Positions 63,121-64,000 of a DNA stretch of 64,000 bases are shown one piece after another. The stretch spans positions 496,001 to 560,000 of the forward strand of contig JAQYDG010000004.1 in the NCBI GenBank assembly GCA_028724265.1, written 5' to 3'. The notes beneath the pieces are model-generated. The model saw only the letters and a list, made by a program, of their open reading frames with translations, was not told the origin of the DNA and did not search any database. The stretch is from Actinomycetaceae bacterium (GTDB lineage: Bacteria; Actinomycetota; Actinomycetes; Actinomycetales; Actinomycetaceae). The position numbers and the translations under genes were made by a program. Position 1 is the first letter of the stretch. Every line of letters begins with the position of its first letter.

Positions 63121-63869
63121 CAGTTGTACTGCCTCCTCGTATCAGCCGGGGGCACAACTGCGCCCTTGTATTCCACAGGAATACCGCCCAGCGGATAGTC
63201 CTTGCGCTGGGGATGACCTACCCAATCGTCCGGCATCGCCGTGCGCACTAGCGCAGGATGATCGTCAAAGATGATTCCCATCAAATCCCACGCCTCGCGC
63301 TCATGCCAATCGTTGCCGGGATACACGCTCACAATAGAAGGAATGTGCGGATCAGCGTCCGGGCACGTGACTTCCAGAGCAATAAAGCGGTTATGTGTAA
63401 TGGAGAACAGCGGATAATACGCGTGCAGTTCGCGCCCTTGATCGTTCGGATAGTTGACGCCTGCAACGCCCATACACAGCTCAAAGCGCAGATCCTGATC
63501 GTCGCGCAGATGCTGAGCAACAGGCTTGATGTACTGGCGGGCGATGAAGAGGACGAGCTGACCGTTTTCAACCACAACCTTTTCGATCGCTGCCTCGGGT
63601 GAAATCCCGTCCTGCTGCAGATCTTCGATCAGGTAATCGACAACGGCGTCAAACCAGCCACCATAAGGCCGAGTTGCCGGCCGCGCCATCACTTCGGTGC
63701 GTTTCAACCCGGAAAAACCGCTGGTATCGCCGGAACCGTGTACGCCCCACATGCCCTTCACGGCACGCATCACTTCAGGCTGACTATAGGATCCAAACGC
63801 AACGTCCTTGGTCTGCTCGGATCCCTCGCCGTCCGTATTCTGGGCTTGTTCGTTTACTGAATCGCTCAT
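63120..63869 (-). CDS. nuoC: NADH-quinone oxidoreductase subunit C
   Basis: 249 residues. The 30-kDa-subunit core is evident in [37 protein letters not shown] and [21 protein letters not shown]. It is a structural part of the connecting module with NuoD. About 70 extra N-terminal residues are acidic. The ATG overlaps the nuoB stop (ATGA). Confidence 0.97.
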   Translation of the reverse strand: MSDSVNEQAQNTDGEGSEQTKDVAFGSYSQPEVMRAVKGMWGVHGSGDTSGFSGLKRTEVMARPATRPYGGWFDAVVDYLIEDLQQDGISPEAAIEKVVVENGQLVLFIARQYIKPVAQHLRDDQDLRFELCMGVAGVNYPNDQGRELHAYYPLFSITHNRFIALEVTCPDADPHIPSIVSVYPGNDWHEREAWDLMGIIFDDHPALVRTAMPDDWVGHPQRKDYPLGGIPVEYKGAVVPPADTRRQYN

Positions 63870-64000
63870 GCTGCCAACAGCCCCTTCCGCTCTTCAATCG
63901 GCACAGCGTCCAGTGCTGCTTGTTCAGCGGCGCGTGCTGCTGCAACGCGTCCCTTCTTCGTGATCTTGTGATTCTCCATCACGTAACGGCGCAGCACGCC
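63866..64000 (-). CDS. nuoB: NADH-quinone oxidoreductase subunit B, C-terminal part
   Basis: Only the last 44 codons lie in the window, ending [19 protein letters not shown]. The end (AAL-A-P-x-E-x-KGLL) resembles the C-terminus of actinobacterial NuoB, and the position directly before nuoC fits. The cluster N2 cysteines would be outside. Identification rests mainly on gene order. Confidence 0.8.
   Translation of the reverse strand, partial: GVLRRYVMENHKITKKGRVAAARAAEQAALDAVPIEERKGLLAA

Noticed and set aside
1-64000. CRISPR arrays, insertion sequences or prophage genes
   Set aside because: No evenly spaced palindromic repeats, transposase motifs, integrase or phage structural genes were seen on either strand.

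Overview
This is a bacterial chromosomal segment from a high-to-moderate GC actinobacterium, most likely a member of the Actinomycetaceae (Arcanobacterium/Trueperella/Actinomyces type; genus not proven). Supporting signs are a sortase-C pilus locus of the SpaA/FimA kind, a DtxR/IdeR-type metal regulator, a Glp (gephyrin-like)/SepX-GlpR divisome pair, a DUF3027 gene, frequent GTG/TTG starts, and a complete actinobacterial nuoB-N operon followed by a polyprenyl synthetase gene.

Layout. (1) 354-426: tRNA-Ala(CGC). (2) 719-7474, minus strand: a four-gene pilus operon (shaft pilin, sortase C, small LPXTG pilin, large LPXTG tip protein) with an intrinsic terminator. Its best promoter candidate has 13 consecutive G between the -35 and -10 boxes and three 21-bp repeats directly upstream, which looks like a phase-variable switch. 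(3) 8005-12924: SepX/GlpR and Glp (cell division), 5-formyl-THF cyclo-ligase, a SAF-domain protein and MscL. (4) 13034-20331: a giant SF1-helicase-like protein whose catalytic motifs all look degenerate, tRNA-Arg(CCT), a tandem universal stress protein and an NlpC/P60 hydrolase. (5) 20530-26319: DedA, a DtxR-family regulator, an MFS exporter, ManA, DUF3027 and a cold-shock-domain protein. (6) 26446-31947: TPM-domain protein, PspA and a PhoP-like two-component system, an envelope-stress neighbourhood. (7) 31950-35485: PlsC-type acyltransferase, SDR and an HD-hydrolase-like protein. (8) 35622-47308: a surface-glycan region with a permease, a GT2-GT4 fusion glycosyltransferase, a coiled-coil protein, a heparinase II/III-like protein, a two-gene ABC polymer exporter, an LCP ligase and a GT4 glycosyltransferase. 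(9) 47437-64000: polyprenyl synthetase and nuoN to nuoB (nuoB cut by the window edge), forming respiratory complex I and probably the menaquinone side chain.

How they fit together. Much of the window concerns the envelope: pili anchored by sortase, glycopolymers made, exported and ligated by an LCP enzyme, phospholipid synthesis, peptidoglycan hydrolysis and division (Glp/SepX), and membrane stress (PspA, TPM, MscL). Two G-tracts (G13 in the pilus promoter, G8 inside the GT2-GT4 gene) suggest that surface structures may switch at random. Intergenic regions carry an unusual number of degenerate tandem repeats with 12-15 or 21-bp periods. Start codons were chosen by ribosome-binding sites and stop/start overlaps; many genes are coupled by TGATG, ATGA or GTGA junctions.
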